This document shows, in pieces, positions 6,581 to 16,514 of a stretch of DNA of 64,000 nt. The notes below the pieces were generated by a model. It did no database searches. It was not told the origin of the DNA and saw only the letters and a list, made by a program, of their open reading frames with translations. The stretch comes from an uncultured Clostridia bacterium (GTDB lineage: Bacteria; Bacillota; Clostridia; TANB77; CAG-508): the NCBI GenBank assembly GCA_934130435.1, contig CAKOYB010000002.1, positions 1-64,000 on the forward strand, in the 5' to 3' direction. The position numbers were made by a program, and so were the translations under genes. Position 1 is the first letter of the stretch. Each line of letters opens with the position of its first letter.

Positions 6581-8851
6581 ATGGAAAAAGTTACAAATGA
6601 AGAAAAAACAATTGTAAACAATTTAAAATTTATAGGTTTAGATTTAGAAAATCCCCCGGATTTTTTACTTGAATATCATGACTTAAATTATAAACCAACA
6701 AAAGCTTATGATGATAATAATTTTAAAGTATACAAGTATTTAAAAATTAGTGATATACAAATACTGTTAACTCCTACAAATAGATTGAATTCTTTGTCTG
6801 AAAAGTATTCAAAGGCTTTACATATTAGTAACTATTTAGATACCAATAATGAGGAAAACTTAGTTAACAGCGCAAAGTTTCTTAAAATGATAGAAAATAT
6901 GAACAAGGACGAAATAGAGCATATTGAGCAAGAACAAATTGAGTTTAGAAATAAAGTACCGTTTAAGGTAAAGTATGAAGATAATTATTTGTGGGAAATA
7001 TATTTTTCTGAATTTACTGGAAAATACTTTATGATGATAACAACAGAAGATCAAGATTATAGCGCTATGTTTTACTTAATAAAAAAACAAATAGAATGTA
7101 AAAAAAGTGGGAAAGATGAGTATATATATGTTCCGATTTGCTATGAAGATTATACTAAAAGATATTTAAAAAAATCCGAAATAAGTGACCTAGAAAAATA
7201 TATTTGGATTTTTACAAAGCACTGGCCTCAGATCTACGAAGTATTTGATAAGGAAAATGAATTGGTAATGCATGTTACTGGATTGACAGAGGTTTATGAT
7301 AAAATTAAAAGTTTTTATAAATTGGAATTAAAAACTAAAGATGATGCTGTAAAATTTTATCAATTGCTCAAAGCACTATTCATACTAAAAACTGAACTTC
7401 CATTCTTTTATGATTTTGAAGTACTAATTGGAGAAGAGGGAGAACTTATATTTGAATATAATTCAAAAATAATTTCTTTTAAAATGCTTTCAAAATTTAT
7501 AAAAGACGAATATAGAAAACATGCACAAGACCTGAAATATGTTTTTAAAGAAAAAGAAAAATTAGAAAAAGAGTTAATAGAATTAAAAGAAACCGAAAGA
7601 AATAAAAATCTTGAATATGTTTTTAGAGAAAAACAAGTTGCAACATATTTAGAATGTAAAAATTCTATTTTTGGAAGAATCAAATATTTCTTTAAAGGAA
7701 AAAACAATAAATTCAGAAAGAAAAAAGAGGAAAAAGAAGAAAAGAGTGATATAGAAGTTGAAAAAGAAATATCTAATAATATAATAATTGAAAAAGACCT
7801 ATATACAATTGAAGATTTAATTAATGTTTGTATTGAACACAATAGAATAATATTGAAGAATAAGAATATAAAACAAGATATAAAAGCTATTAATGAAAAA
7901 ATTAAAAGACTAGAAGCGAAAATTAAAAATGCTACTTTATTTATAGATAAAATTGAAGAACATAGAAAAAGCATATTTGAATTTTGGAAGTTTACTAACA
8001 AAGATGAAACTATTGGACTAAACTCAGGAAAGGAGAAGACTGAAAACAAAGAAACAAAAAAACTAAAAAGAGTCTTTGAATACGAAACAGATTTAGAAGA
8101 TTATGGAATAGAAATAGATAGACTTCAGAAAAAAAACATGACAAAAGAAGAATGTGATGCAGTGTTTGTAGCAGGTACAAAAATTATAGATAGCCTAAAT
8201 ACTATAAAAAACAATGGACAAATTAAAGAAGATGATTTTGAAAAACTAAAATATGAATTAACTAAGAATAATGAAATTGTATACAATGAAAGCAATTTTG
8301 ATATTTTTGGAAACGTTAAAGAGGATAAAACAAAAGTAAGTGTGTTAGGAAATAAAAGTCATCGTGAATCTAAAAAAGATATATCTAAAATAATTGGAAT
8401 GTCACCTGATATGAGAAAAGAAGATTACTCAGAAAGAATTTTGCAATTAAATAAATATATAAATGAAGCTTTAGAAAAATCGCAAAATAACATAGATATA
8501 AATATTTATACCTCTATGCCAGATAAGTTAAATACAGATAATTTGGAAATTTTTCATATTGACCCAAAGAATGCTTTAGAAAAGTCAATAGAACATGAGA
8601 AAATAAATTTATATAGAATAACTGTTCCAGAAAAGGCAAAAGTAATATATTATACAAATATAATGTATTATGACAACTACAATCGTACTCTTCCAGATGG
8701 AATGAATATAAGTGATAAAGTTTTATTTGATATGAGTTTGTATAAAATAGAACTAAAAAGACAGAGAATTTTCAGAATTAATCAAGATATAAGTGAAACA
8801 ACATCAAAACCTAAAATAGTATGTACATATGAATATGAAGTAAAATTATAA
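6581..8851 (+). CDS. Large charged coiled-coil protein of unknown function
   Basis: I do not recognise this 756-residue protein. It has no signal peptide or membrane segment, so it is probably cytoplasmic. Residues about 1-310 look globular and rich in aromatic residues. Residues about 315-500 are strongly charged with long Lys/Glu helices suggesting coiled coil, including a very basic patch (GKNNKFRKKKEEKEEK near 370). The last ~130 residues look like a second folded domain (MPDKLNTDNLEIFHIDP and YRITVPEKAKVIYYTN), which vaguely resembles an ADP-ribosyltransferase-like or similar beta fold, but this is a guess. It has its own promoter and is followed by a 95-residue gene with a similar charged character. 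Confidence 0.7.
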   Translation: MEKVTNEEKTIVNNLKFIGLDLENPPDFLLEYHDLNYKPTKAYDDNNFKVYKYLKISDIQILLTPTNRLNSLSEKYSKALHISNYLDTNNEENLVNSAKFLKMIENMNKDEIEHIEQEQIEFRNKVPFKVKYEDNYLWEIYFSEFTGKYFMMITTEDQDYSAMFYLIKKQIECKKSGKDEYIYVPICYEDYTKRYLKKSEISDLEKYIWIFTKHWPQIYEVFDKENELVMHVTGLTEVYDKIKSFYKLELKTKDDAVKFYQLLKALFILKTELPFFYDFEVLIGEEGELIFEYNSKIISFKMLSKFIKDEYRKHAQDLKYVFKEKEKLEKELIELKETERNKNLEYVFREKQVATYLECKNSIFGRIKYFFKGKNNKFRKKKEEKEEKSDIEVEKEISNNIIIEKDLYTIEDLINVCIEHNRIILKNKNIKQDIKAINEKIKRLEAKIKNATLFIDKIEEHRKSIFEFWKFTNKDETIGLNSGKEKTENKETKKLKRVFEYETDLEDYGIEIDRLQKKNMTKEECDAVFVAGTKIIDSLNTIKNNGQIKEDDFEKLKYELTKNNEIVYNESNFDIFGNVKEDKTKVSVLGNKSHRESKKDISKIIGMSPDMRKEDYSERILQLNKYINEALEKSQNNIDINIYTSMPDKLNTDNLEIFHIDPKNALEKSIEHEKINLYRITVPEKAKVIYYTNIMYYDNYNRTLPDGMNISDKVLFDMSLYKIELKRQRIFRINQDISETTSKPKIVCTYEYEVKL

Positions 8852-8943
8852 TATATATAAAACAAAATAGTGAAAAACTTGATTTTTATTTAAAATTATG
8901 TTAATATTAAAATAGTTATATTTTATGAGAGGAACAATTAGAA

Positions 8944-9231
8944 ATGAGCTTAAAAGATTTAATGAAGAATTTTTTTGGAAAAAATGGAGAAATAGATGAT
9001 AAAATAGATCAACTTTCTAGGGATCTAGAAGACATTAAAAGAATGTTAGATAAAAAAGCAAAAGTGGCAAATGGGGTAATTGTGATGGACCTTCCAGAGA
9101 TAAAAAGAGTAAATTCTAACAAAAAAACTAAGACAGGAATAAATAAAATACGAACGGTAGAAAAACCACCAAGGTTTGAGGTGACGGAAGAAATAGAAAT
9201 AAATGAAGAAGAAAATGAATTAGAACATTAA
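8944..9231 (+). CDS. Small charged protein of unknown function
   Basis: A 95-residue protein. Residues about 15-40 (DDKIDQLSRDLEDIKRMLDK) form a short predicted coiled coil, the middle is basic, and the C-terminus is acidic (EEIEINEEENE). The ribosome site is AGAGGAACA. It may form an operon with the preceding large coiled-coil gene, from which it is separated by 92 bases. No family recognised. Confidence 0.6.
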   Translation: MSLKDLMKNFFGKNGEIDDKIDQLSRDLEDIKRMLDKKAKVANGVIVMDLPEIKRVNSNKKTKTGINKIRTVEKPPRFEVTEEIEINEEENELEH

Positions 9232-9238
9232 AAATATT

Positions 9239-9275
9239 AGGGCAAATATTTAATTATATTTTGCTCTTTTATATT
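9239..9275 (+). terminator. Intrinsic terminator before recG
   Basis: AGGGCAAATAT pairs with ATATTTTGCTCT with one mismatch, followed by a T-rich tract. Confidence 0.6.
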
Positions 9276-9298
9276 TTCTAAAGCTAAGGAGAATAAAA

Positions 9299-11347
9299 TT
9301 GGAATTAACAGATAATGTAAAATACGTTAAAGGAGTTGGACCTAATAGAGCTAAATTATTAAACAAGTTAGATATTTTTACTGTGAAAGATCTAATAACA
9401 TATTATCCTAGAGAATATGAGGATAGAAGCAAAGCTATAAAAATAAACGAAGTATCTGATGGGCAAGAATGTCTAATTGAAGGAATTGTAGTATCTAAAA
9501 TAAATGAAATACGAACATATAAAAAAAATATGACAATATATAAATTAATAGTAAGAGACGATACCGGAACTTGCGAATTAATATGGTACAATCAGCCATA
9601 TTTAAAGACTATTTTTAAATTGGGACAAGAGTATAGATTTTATGGGAAAGTACATCAAAAAATTGGAATATATGAAATGAATTCGCCAATATTTGAAGAA
9701 AAAGGAAAGTCTAACAAAACAGGAAGAATTATACCTATATACCCTTTAACATATAACTTAAATCAAAATACAATAAGAAAGATAATTGAAAATTCGTTAT
9801 TAGCAGTAAAAGATAAGATTAACGAAAGTATACCAGAATACATATTAAAAGAGTACAATCTACTAAAAATAAAAGAAGCTATAGAAAAAATTCATTTTCC
9901 GAATAATTTTAATGAATTTGATAATGCGCGAAAAAGATTAGTATTTGAAGAGTTACTTACAATGCAACTTTTGCTATTAACTCTTAAAAATAAATATAAA
10001 AATAATGAGAGTGGTATATGCTTTAATAAAGATGCAAAGATGTCTGACGTTATTAATAAATTACCATTTAAATTAACAAAAGCACAGATAAGAGTATTAG
10101 AAGAAATTGATAATGATATGGAATCTAATAAAGCAATGAACAGACTTTTGCAAGGAGATGTAGGATCTGGCAAAACTGTTGTTGCAATTATTGCAGCATA
10201 TAAAGCTGTAATTTCTGGATACCAGGTAGCTATTATGGCACCAACATCAATTTTAGCATCTCAACATTTAGAGAGCTTTAAACAGATTTTAGATAAGTTT
10301 AATATTAAATCTGAATTACTAATTGGAAATACTACTAAGAAAAATAAAGAAACAATATTAAAAAAGTTAAAAGATGGAGAAATAGATATTTTAATTGGTA
10401 CACATTCTCTAATAGAAGATACAGTGGTGTTTAAGAATTTAGGATTAGTAATTACAGATGAACAACATAGATTTGGTGTAAGACAAAGGAGTATATTAAG
10501 TTCAAAAGGAAAAAATCCAGATGTATTAGTAATGACAGCTACACCGATTCCAAGAACATTAGCGTTGATTTTATATGGAGATTTAGATATATCTATAATT
10601 GATGAATTACCTCCAAACAGAAAAAAGATAGAAACATATGCTGTAAATAAATCAATGGAGCAAAGAATACAAAACTTTATAAAAAAGCAAGTTGATGAAG
10701 GAAGACAGGCATATATTGTATGTCCATTGGTAGAAGAAAATGAAGATATAGAAGCAAAATCTGTTATAGAACTATTTGATAAATACCAAAAAGAAATATT
10801 TAAAGATTATAGAGTTGCATATATGCATGGTAAGTTAAAACAAAAAGAAAAAGATGAAATAATGCAAAAATTTAAAGATGGACAAATTGATATATTAATT
10901 TCAACAACTGTTATTGAAGTTGGAGTAAATGTTCCGAATGCAAGTATTATGGTAATAGAAAATGCAGAAAGATTTGGATTAGCACAACTGCACCAACTAA
11001 GGGGAAGAGTTGGAAGAGGAGAGTATAAATCTTATTGTATTCTAGTATACCAAGGAAATTCAGAGTTAATAAGAAAAAGAATGCAAGTTATGCAAGATTC
11101 TAATGATGGATTTTTAATATCTGAAAAAGATTTAGAACTGAGAGGAACAGGAGATTTCTTTGGAACAAAACAACATGGAATACCAGATTTTAAAATTGCA
11201 AATTTATTTGAGGATATGCCAACATTAAAATTGGTACAAAATTTATGTATTAGAATTTTAAATGATGATCCCTTGCTAAAAAAAGAAAAAAATGCTAAAC
11301 TTAAACTTATGATAGATGATAAATATAAAAATAGAATTGATTTATAG
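9299..11347 (+). CDS. recG: ATP-dependent DNA helicase RecG
   Basis: RecG reverses stalled replication forks and migrates branched DNA. The 682-residue protein has the N-terminal wedge/OB domain (VKGVGPNRAKLLNKL, then the OB fold to about 150), Walker A GDVGSGKTVVA near residue 285, the DEQH box, the motif III TATPIPRT, and the helicase C domain ending in QLHQLRGRVGRG. The start codon is TTG at 9299, preceded by AAGGAG. The next small membrane-protein gene starts 8 bases downstream. Confidence 0.95.
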   Translation: MELTDNVKYVKGVGPNRAKLLNKLDIFTVKDLITYYPREYEDRSKAIKINEVSDGQECLIEGIVVSKINEIRTYKKNMTIYKLIVRDDTGTCELIWYNQPYLKTIFKLGQEYRFYGKVHQKIGIYEMNSPIFEEKGKSNKTGRIIPIYPLTYNLNQNTIRKIIENSLLAVKDKINESIPEYILKEYNLLKIKEAIEKIHFPNNFNEFDNARKRLVFEELLTMQLLLLTLKNKYKNNESGICFNKDAKMSDVINKLPFKLTKAQIRVLEEIDNDMESNKAMNRLLQGDVGSGKTVVAIIAAYKAVISGYQVAIMAPTSILASQHLESFKQILDKFNIKSELLIGNTTKKNKETILKKLKDGEIDILIGTHSLIEDTVVFKNLGLVITDEQHRFGVRQRSILSSKGKNPDVLVMTATPIPRTLALILYGDLDISIIDELPPNRKKIETYAVNKSMEQRIQNFIKKQVDEGRQAYIVCPLVEENEDIEAKSVIELFDKYQKEIFKDYRVAYMHGKLKQKEKDEIMQKFKDGQIDILISTTVIEVGVNVPNASIMVIENAERFGLAQLHQLRGRVGRGEYKSYCILVYQGNSELIRKRMQVMQDSNDGFLISEKDLELRGTGDFFGTKQHGIPDFKIANLFEDMPTLKLVQNLCIRILNDDPLLKKEKNAKLKLMIDDKYKNRIDL

Positions 11348-11355
11348 GAGAAACA

Positions 11356-11547
11356 ATGGGAACAATAATTTTAAAAATATTAGTATTATTAATTATAGTG
11401 ATGGGTGTTATAATGATATTTGATGCACGATTACTTACTAAAAAACTATTTTCATTTGGAGATCAAAATGATGCTACAGCAGGATTTAAAATAGTAGGAT
11501 TTCTGATTGCCATTTCTGGTACAATTGCAATGATTTTTTTAAAATAG
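11356..11547 (+). CDS. Small two-helix membrane protein
   Basis: A 63-residue hydrophobic protein with helices at about residues 4-22 and 43-62 and a short polar loop between (FSFGDQNDATAG). The ribosome site (TAGGAGAAACA) overlaps the end of recG, so the two are likely co-transcribed. Similar small proteins are common in Firmicutes, with no assigned function. Confidence 0.6.
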   Translation: MGTIILKILVLLIIVMGVIMIFDARLLTKKLFSFGDQNDATAGFKIVGFLIAISGTIAMIFLK

Positions 11548-11548
11548 T

Positions 11549-11580
11549 AAAATCTCAGTAGATTAATCTACTGAGATTTT
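11549..11580. terminator. Bidirectional terminator
   Basis: AAAATCTCAGTAGATT (11549-11564) is perfectly complementary to AATCTACTGAGATTTT (11565-11580). It serves both the recG-side transcript and the convergent gene, whose last codons lie within it. Confidence 0.85.
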
Positions 11581-12366
11581 TAAGAATTTATAGTTATCTA
11601 AGTCTGTAAATGTTCTTATTATATATCCGGAATCATACATACTATTTCCAGCATTATCTTCGAAAGGAATATCAAAGTTAATATTGCAAACATAGTGCTC
11701 ATCAGAAGATGTGATAATATGAAGATTAAAGTTAATATTAACTTTAATACTTGATTTTGGTATATTAGCTTTTCTTAACAAAGTTCCATTTATATCTAAT
11801 AGTTCATCACTTGTGGAAACAATGTAATCCGTTTTTATATTCTTGTTATAGAAGCCAATACAGACAGGATTTGAATCTTTTGGAATATTTAAATCAGACA
11901 TATTATTTAAAGCTTTGTCATCTGAATATGAACAGATACCAATATCATTAAACTCTTTTTGATATAGACAAGTAGAACCAAGTTCATTATTAGACAACAT
12001 TATGTCATCAATGTAGATTCGTTTTATAACTGTATTTTTATGGTTATTTATATAAATACCTATATCACTGAATTGCGAAATGTTTAAGTTTATAAAAGAT
12101 ACATTTTTTATTGATGTTTCAGCAGTGGCGGACGATATTACTGATATTTTATTAAGTGAAAAGTCTGATTCTGTATTTTGAAAAGATAATTCAGAAAAAT
12201 ATTTTTCAAAGTTCGATGCAGAAATGTGTTTGAAAATAGTTAATATTAGAAAAAATACAATAATGATGATTGTTATAAGTAAAATGCTAATAACAATTAA
12301 AGTTTTTTTGTTTAAATTATTAAATTTAATTTTATTTCTTTTCCTAGAATTTATATCTCGTCTCAT
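11563..12366 (-). CDS. Membrane-anchored extracellular protein of unknown function
   Basis: A 267-residue protein with a basic N-terminus (MRRDINSRKRNK), one strong membrane helix (about residues 23-50) and a ~215-residue external part with four cysteines and a beta-rich look (GIYINNHKNTVIKRIYIDDI). The ATG at 12366 has GGAG 11 bases upstream; a GTG twelve bases earlier overlaps that site and is less likely. No domain recognised. It diverges from a wall-hydrolase gene, which suggests but does not prove an envelope role. Confidence 0.6.
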   Translation of the reverse strand: MRRDINSRKRNKIKFNNLNKKTLIVISILLITIIIIVFFLILTIFKHISASNFEKYFSELSFQNTESDFSLNKISVISSATAETSIKNVSFINLNISQFSDIGIYINNHKNTVIKRIYIDDIMLSNNELGSTCLYQKEFNDIGICSYSDDKALNNMSDLNIPKDSNPVCIGFYNKNIKTDYIVSTSDELLDINGTLLRKANIPKSSIKVNINFNLHIITSSDEHYVCNINFDIPFEDNAGNSMYDSGYIIRTFTDLDNYKFLKISVD

Positions 12367-12439
12367 AATAAGATACACTCCAAAATATTTTTACATTTTA
12401 TTAAGATATTTTATATTAGATTACAAACAAAATCAATAA

Positions 12440-12468
12440 TTGACAAAAAAATAAAATATAATTACAAT
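12440..12468 (+). promoter_or_regulatory. Sigma-A-type promoter of the G5/glucosaminidase gene
   Basis: TTGACA (12440-12445), a 17-base spacer, TACAAT (12463-12468). The start codon follows at 12487. Confidence 0.65.
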
Positions 12469-12486
12469 ATTTCTAGGAGAAAACAT

Positions 12487-13485
12487 ATGAAAAAAATTAA
12501 GATAAATGATAATACTGGTAAAAAAGTAGTTATATCAATTATAATAGGTGTAATAATTATTATAGCTATATTAGTGCTAATATCAAAATTAGTAGATTTT
12601 AATCTATCTAAAAATATTGAAGTCGTAAGTATATCTGAATTGCAAAGTAATACAAACGAAATCGAATGGTTTAACGAAGATGAAGAAATAGAAAATATAG
12701 TTCAGAATAATTTAAATAAAGTACAAAGAGAAGAAATATTAACAGAAACTGTTGAATTAGAATACCAGACCGAATATGTAAAAACTAATCAACTCAATAA
12801 GGGAAAAACTAAAGTTATTCAAAAAGGACAAGATGGAGAACAAGAATTAATTATAAGAAAAATATATAAAGGAGAGGAATTAGTATCTGATGAACAGATA
12901 GGAAGAAGAATAACTAAGCAATCAATTAATGAAATAATACAAGTTGGAACAGGAAGTAATAGTAAAAGTTCAAGTTCAAATAAGAATAATAAGATAGAAA
13001 AGAATATTAAATTAAATAAAAAGAGCGGATTAACAGTAGATGACTTTAAAAAAATATTATCTAACAATAAGAATGACAAATACAAAGTGTTTCAAGACAA
13101 TGCAGAATATTTTTATTATATAGAGCAACAATACAATATAAATGGTGTATTTGTAGCAGCCATAGGTATACATGAAAGTTCATGGGGAACATCAAAATTA
13201 GCTCGAAACAAAAAGAATTTGTTTGGGTATGGAGCATATGATAAAAATGCATATTCGAGTGCATATAAATATAATGAGTATGCAGCAAGTATAGATATGA
13301 TAGCCAGAGTACTTACAAAGCATTATTTGAACCCTAAAGGAACAAAAATATATAATGACGAAGTAGCTACAGGAAAATTTTATTATGGAAATACAATAAA
13401 AGCGGTAAATACAAAGTATGCAACAGATAAAAATTGGAGTAATGCAGTTTATAAATGGATGAATTATTTATATTGTAAATTATAA
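12487..13485 (+). CDS. Membrane-anchored G5-domain N-acetylglucosaminidase
   Basis: A 332-residue wall-active protein. It has an N-terminal membrane anchor (about residues 14-36), a G5 domain (about 75-155, ending RRITKQSINEIIQVGT), a Ser/Asn-rich linker (SNSKSSSSNKNNK), and a C-terminal glucosaminidase-like (GH73) domain. The motif GIHESSWGTSKLARNKKNLF holds the expected catalytic glutamate. By family knowledge it cleaves peptidoglycan glycan strands, and G5 domains bind N-acetylglucosamine polymers. The ribosome site is TAGGAGA. Confidence 0.85.
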   Translation: MKKIKINDNTGKKVVISIIIGVIIIIAILVLISKLVDFNLSKNIEVVSISELQSNTNEIEWFNEDEEIENIVQNNLNKVQREEILTETVELEYQTEYVKTNQLNKGKTKVIQKGQDGEQELIIRKIYKGEELVSDEQIGRRITKQSINEIIQVGTGSNSKSSSSNKNNKIEKNIKLNKKSGLTVDDFKKILSNNKNDKYKVFQDNAEYFYYIEQQYNINGVFVAAIGIHESSWGTSKLARNKKNLFGYGAYDKNAYSSAYKYNEYAASIDMIARVLTKHYLNPKGTKIYNDEVATGKFYYGNTIKAVNTKYATDKNWSNAVYKWMNYLYCKL

Positions 13486-13581
13486 CAAAAAAAGTTGAAA
13501 TAAAACTTGTTTTTTTAATTATTGTAGTGTATGATATTATAAGTAAAAATAGTATATGCCGAACTTGAAGGGAGAAATATA

Positions 13582-13983
13582 ATGAGAAAAATAATGTCAA
13601 TATTATTAACTATAATATTAGTGCTTTCAATCTTAAATATAAATGTATTTGCTTCATCTCAACAAGTAGATAATGAAACCAAAAGCACAATAGTAGAAAT
13701 TAAAGATAGAGAATTAAAAGAAATAAAAGATTATAACGATTTATATGGAAAAGAACCATATGGAATGACAGCGTATATATTAAATAAAATTAGAATTTAC
13801 AGTATACCATTCTGCTTTGCAGGGATTGCATTAGCAGCAATATACCAATATATCATAGGAATTAGGAGAATAGAGTTAAGAGAACAAGGATTTAGCTTGA
13901 TGATTATTTTAGTCACTATTTTTGTTATATGTCAAATACTACCATTAGTATTTGCTATAGTCGTACGAAATTGGAGGGGATAA
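13582..13983 (+). CDS. Small exported/membrane protein linked to a CpaE-like ATPase
   Basis: A 133-residue protein with a signal peptide ending near NVFASS (about residue 25), a charged ~45-residue stretch and two membrane helices (about 72-90 and 102-125). The next gene starts three bases after its stop, so the two are almost certainly translated from one message. The ribosome site is GGGAGA. I do not recognise the family. Its pairing with a MinD/CpaE-like ATPase suggests a membrane partner for that protein. Confidence 0.65.
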   Translation: MRKIMSILLTIILVLSILNINVFASSQQVDNETKSTIVEIKDRELKEIKDYNDLYGKEPYGMTAYILNKIRIYSIPFCFAGIALAAIYQYIIGIRRIELREQGFSLMIILVTIFVICQILPLVFAIVVRNWRG

Positions 13984-13986
13984 CAA

Positions 13987-16482
13987 ATGAAAGTATTATT
14001 TGCTGTTAATAGAGAAGAAATTTCTTCTCAAATAGTAAAGAAATATCAGAAAGAATACAAAGAGATAATCTCTTTTAAAAATGTGTATTATTTTAATGCA
14101 ATTATAAAAGAGCTACAAAGAGACAAATCGTATGATAGAATAGTTATTAGCGAAGACCTAGAACCATTTGCTAATAATAACTATGATGCTATAGATAAAT
14201 TTATTTTTGAAAAACTTGACAATATTAGTGATGAGGCAACTGGAAGCGATGGAGATATTCCTATTATTCTTATTTGCGGTGAGAGAAGAAGCAAATCAGA
14301 TGCAATATTGGTTAAATTATTTGGAATAGGAATTTATAATGCTTTATTAGGAAACGACAGAAATATAGCTAATTTATGTCAATTAATGAATAAACCAAGA
14401 AGCAAAAAGGATGCTAAAGCTTATTATAAAATTGAATCAAATGAAGTAAACTATCAAAGTGAAGATGAAAATAGTGTAAGTGAAGCGGAAATTCAGAATA
14501 TAATTAATTATTACAAAAAATTAGGAAAAAATGAAGATAAATTTATAGAAAGCTTTGATAAAATTGCATCTCAATACAATGATAGACAGTTGAAAATAAT
14601 AATAAAGTTTCTACCACTAAATGTAAAGGCAGCGCTAGAAGCTGGTAGTCCCAAATATCAATCATTGATTACTTTCAGTGGAGAAAGTGCAATAAGAAAA
14701 CAAACACAGATAAAAAAACAAGGGTTAGAGATAGGCTTTTTGAATCAGAAAACAAATAGTAGACCTTCAAAACCAGTAATAGTACCTTCTGCTGTTAATA
14801 CAAAAGCTGCAAAAAAGTTGGGTACTAGAAAAATAGCAGAAAACATTAATACAGATTTAGATATTCAAAAAACAATTCAATATAATAATAATGAAGAACA
14901 AAATATTGAAATTGAAGATTTAGATAAGTTTGTTACAAATACCAATAAAACAAGTATTAATAAACAAGACGCTACTGAGCAGACAATTGAAAATCTAGAA
15001 CAACCAAAGAAACGTGGAAGAGGTAGACCTAAGAAAGTAGTAGAAGTTGATGATACAAAAATTAATGTGCCAAAACGTGGAAGAGGCAGACCTAGAAAAC
15101 AAGTTCAAGTTAAAGCTAATGAAGAGCTTGATATGAATGATGACTTCCTTCCAGGAATACAAAGCAAAAAGCAAAATCCAACTAAATTTGAAGATTTTGA
15201 TGATATAGATGATGGTACAACTCTACCAGGGTTTGATGATATTCAAGAAGAAAATGTTTTGCCAGGATTTGACGATGTTCAAGAAGAGAGTACTTTACCA
15301 GGATTTGATGATATTGAGGAAGAAGAGACGTTACCTGGATTTGATGATGAAAATAATGCAGAGCCAGTAAAACAGAATACAAATAAAAATGTAACTTACA
15401 ATTTAGATGACAATAACTTAGATGCATTTTCAAACTTTGATGAAATTAGTGAACCTACTAGTAAATATTATAGTCAACCATCAACATTTGATAGTATAGA
15501 TTCAGAAACAATTAGACCAATACGTGATAATAATTTTGCATCTGACAAAACATCAAATGTGCAACTTTCAAATTATAATAATTTACAAAGACCAAATAAT
15601 TACTCCAATAATATTTATTCTAAAGATAAAAAAACAGTTATATTTGTTGGAACAACCAAAAATGGTACATCATTTTTAGTAAATAATCTTGGAAAATACT
15701 TATCAAATATTGGCATTAAAACAGCAATATTAGATTTAACACAAAATAGAAATTCTTACTATGTGTATACAAATAATGAAGATAAGCTTAGAAAAATAGC
15801 ATATGAGTCTATAAAAAACCTAAATAATGGTATTGTACGTGGAATTGAAGCAGATAGAAATTTATCTGTATTTACTGCACTTCCTGGTGACAATATAAAT
15901 TTAAATAATGCTGATGGAATAATTTCTGCATTATCTAATAAATATTCAGTTATTTTAATTGATGCAGATTTTAATACACCACTTAACTTCTTTGAGATAG
16001 CTCAAGAAATATATATTGTGCAAACACTTGATATACTAACAATACAACCTATGACAGCGTTTTTGAGGGATCTTAAAGCAAAAAATATATTAAATAATGA
16101 GAAAATAAGAATTGTAATTAACAAAGAAGTTAAAGTAAGAGGACTAACAAGCAAAGCAATTATTGGTGGACTTGCATTTTATAACGATCCAGCAATGTCT
16201 TTTATGACAGAACTATTTAACAAAGATATTGTTAAATATTGCACAATACCTTTTGAATATGAGGTATATTCAAAGTATTTGGAGGCTATGCTTGATTGTC
16301 AAATAACATTGAGTGGTTATTCAAAAAACTTTACATTAAAATTAAAAGAATTAGCAAATATGGTGTATCCACTTTTAAACTCAAATAATAGAACTTTTGG
16401 AAATTATGCAGGAAACTATTCAAATGAAAAGTTTTCATCAGATATTAATAAAACACTACAACAAATGAAGAACAAATATTAA
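13987..16482 (+). CDS. CpaE/MinD-like ATPase with AT-hooks and LPGFDD repeats
   Basis: An 831-residue multidomain protein. Residues 1-120 look like a receiver-type alpha/beta domain (MKVLFAVNREE, RIVISEDLEPF, IPIILICGE). The central region is low-complexity. It holds two AT-hook motifs (KKRGRGRPKK near 340 and KRGRGRPRK near 362) and four LPGFDD repeats in acidic DNA-mimic-like sequence (about 413-457). The C-terminal ~280 residues resemble the MinD/CpaE P-loop fold, but the nucleotide loop reads VGTTKNGTSFLVNNLG, without the usual KGGxGKT lysines, followed by a Walker B-like VILIDADFN. CpaE relatives position pilus or secretion machines. The AT-hooks imply DNA binding, so chromosome positioning is another possibility. 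GGAGGGG supports the start. Confidence 0.65.
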   Translation: MKVLFAVNREEISSQIVKKYQKEYKEIISFKNVYYFNAIIKELQRDKSYDRIVISEDLEPFANNNYDAIDKFIFEKLDNISDEATGSDGDIPIILICGERRSKSDAILVKLFGIGIYNALLGNDRNIANLCQLMNKPRSKKDAKAYYKIESNEVNYQSEDENSVSEAEIQNIINYYKKLGKNEDKFIESFDKIASQYNDRQLKIIIKFLPLNVKAALEAGSPKYQSLITFSGESAIRKQTQIKKQGLEIGFLNQKTNSRPSKPVIVPSAVNTKAAKKLGTRKIAENINTDLDIQKTIQYNNNEEQNIEIEDLDKFVTNTNKTSINKQDATEQTIENLEQPKKRGRGRPKKVVEVDDTKINVPKRGRGRPRKQVQVKANEELDMNDDFLPGIQSKKQNPTKFEDFDDIDDGTTLPGFDDIQEENVLPGFDDVQEESTLPGFDDIEEEETLPGFDDENNAEPVKQNTNKNVTYNLDDNNLDAFSNFDEISEPTSKYYSQPSTFDSIDSETIRPIRDNNFASDKTSNVQLSNYNNLQRPNNYSNNIYSKDKKTVIFVGTTKNGTSFLVNNLGKYLSNIGIKTAILDLTQNRNSYYVYTNNEDKLRKIAYESIKNLNNGIVRGIEADRNLSVFTALPGDNINLNNADGIISALSNKYSVILIDADFNTPLNFFEIAQEIYIVQTLDILTIQPMTAFLRDLKAKNILNNEKIRIVINKEVKVRGLTSKAIIGGLAFYNDPAMSFMTELFNKDIVKYCTIPFEYEVYSKYLEAMLDCQITLSGYSKNFTLKLKELANMVYPLLNSNNRTFGNYAGNYSNEKFSSDINKTLQQMKNKY

Positions 16483-16514
16483 ATGAACTTAAAAAATGGG
16501 GTGAATTCTGTAGA

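Noticed and set aside
15225..15350. Tandem DNA repeat or CRISPR-like array
   Set aside because: The repetition is at protein level (LPGFDD) inside an open frame, with variable spacing and codons. No CRISPR array was found in the window.
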